The position numbers and the translations under genes are program-made. Of a stretch of 37,677 bases of DNA, positions 37,534 to 37,677 are shown one piece after another. This DNA comes from Zelonia costaricensis (taxonomy: Eukaryota > Euglenozoa > Kinetoplastea > Trypanosomatida > Trypanosomatidae), in assembly GCA_030849075.1 (NCBI GenBank), contig JASAOO010003296.1, forward strand, positions 1-37,677. Direction: 5' to 3'. The number at the start of each line of letters is the position of its first letter. The first letter of the stretch is position 1. The notes beneath the pieces are model-generated. The model saw only the letters and a program-made list of their open reading frames with translations, was not told the DNA's origin and did no database searches.

Positions 37534-37560
<27 letters not shown>
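37534..37560. repeat. CA dinucleotide microsatellite
   Basis: About thirteen CA units on the plus strand, followed by a TACATACACA transition. Confidence 0.9.
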
Positions 37561-37564
<4 letters not shown>

Positions 37565-37677
37565 TACACACGCGGCAGAGAGACAAGGGATCGGCGAGAA
37601 GGAAAAAAAACAGCCGAGCAGAAGAAGAAAGAAGGACACAAATATTGCTAAAGCACGTGAGACCGAACATGCTTTGC

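Larger units (their letters stand above)
34875..37677. other. Non-coding region at the right end (2.8 kb)
   Basis: No credible gene seen on either strand. The longest frames (for example minus 35675-36844) are Pro/Ser/Thr-His low-complexity translations of pyrimidine-rich DNA. The region contains a GT array at 35799-35824, a 20-base G run at 36301-36320, a plus-strand run of ten A at 36694-36703, an A run near 37447, CA arrays at 37375-37412 and 37534-37560, and the N at 37349. It probably combines the leader of the kinase gene with the 3' UTR of a gene beyond the right edge. Confidence 0.65.

Overview
The window looks like nuclear DNA of a trypanosomatid of the Leishmania type (subfamily Leishmaniinae). 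The DNA is GC-rich. All nine supported genes are long, apparently intronless and lie on the minus strand, so they form one head-to-tail polycistronic cluster transcribed from right to left. They are separated by 0.4-4 kb spacers full of CA/GT microsatellites, homopolymer runs and pyrimidine-rich tracts on the coding strand, of the kind used for spliced-leader trans-splicing. No tRNA, rRNA, CRISPR, bacterial operon or insertion sequence was seen.

In transcription order, from right to left: 34875-37677 is non-coding leader and spacer containing one ambiguous-base seam. 31578-34874 encodes a large protein kinase resembling the CaMKK/SAK1 (upstream AMPK kinase) group. 27679-29481 encodes a probably mitochondrial protein with a remote resemblance to ATP-type PEP carboxykinase but no P-loop. 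25669-26919 encodes a membrane-anchored cytochrome b5 reductase-like flavoprotein. 21552-24341 encodes a type II membrane protein of unknown function. 19360-20766 encodes a hypothetical protein with a short coiled coil. 18087-18917 encodes a Sec20/BNIP1-type SNARE. 10646-17386 encodes a 2246-residue multidomain, probably cytoskeletal protein. 8038-9687 encodes a hypothetical protein with a hydrophobic C-terminus. 1-4373 encodes a PIF1-family DNA helicase that runs off the left edge.

As usual in trypanosomatids, neighbours share transcription but not a pathway. The set mixes DNA maintenance, ER-Golgi membrane fusion, redox, signalling and cytoskeleton, and no operon-like functional system is visible. 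Expression control is expected in the untranslated regions.

Start codons were checked base by base. Five long reading frames extend upstream of the first ATG only through GTG or TTG codons, so the starts given here are ATGs. The PIF1 start is notable because an in-frame stop that also forms an AG acceptor immediately precedes the ATG.

The main irregularity is a 356-bp direct repeat at 7037-7749 whose two copies flank a single N. A similar smaller arrangement flanks the N at 37349. Both look like unresolved assembly joins. I found no convincing undescribed multigene system. The best leads are the PEPCK-like apparent pseudoenzyme, the 2246-residue protein, the divergent NAD-binding loop of the reductase-like protein and a 23-nt motif shared between distant spacers.
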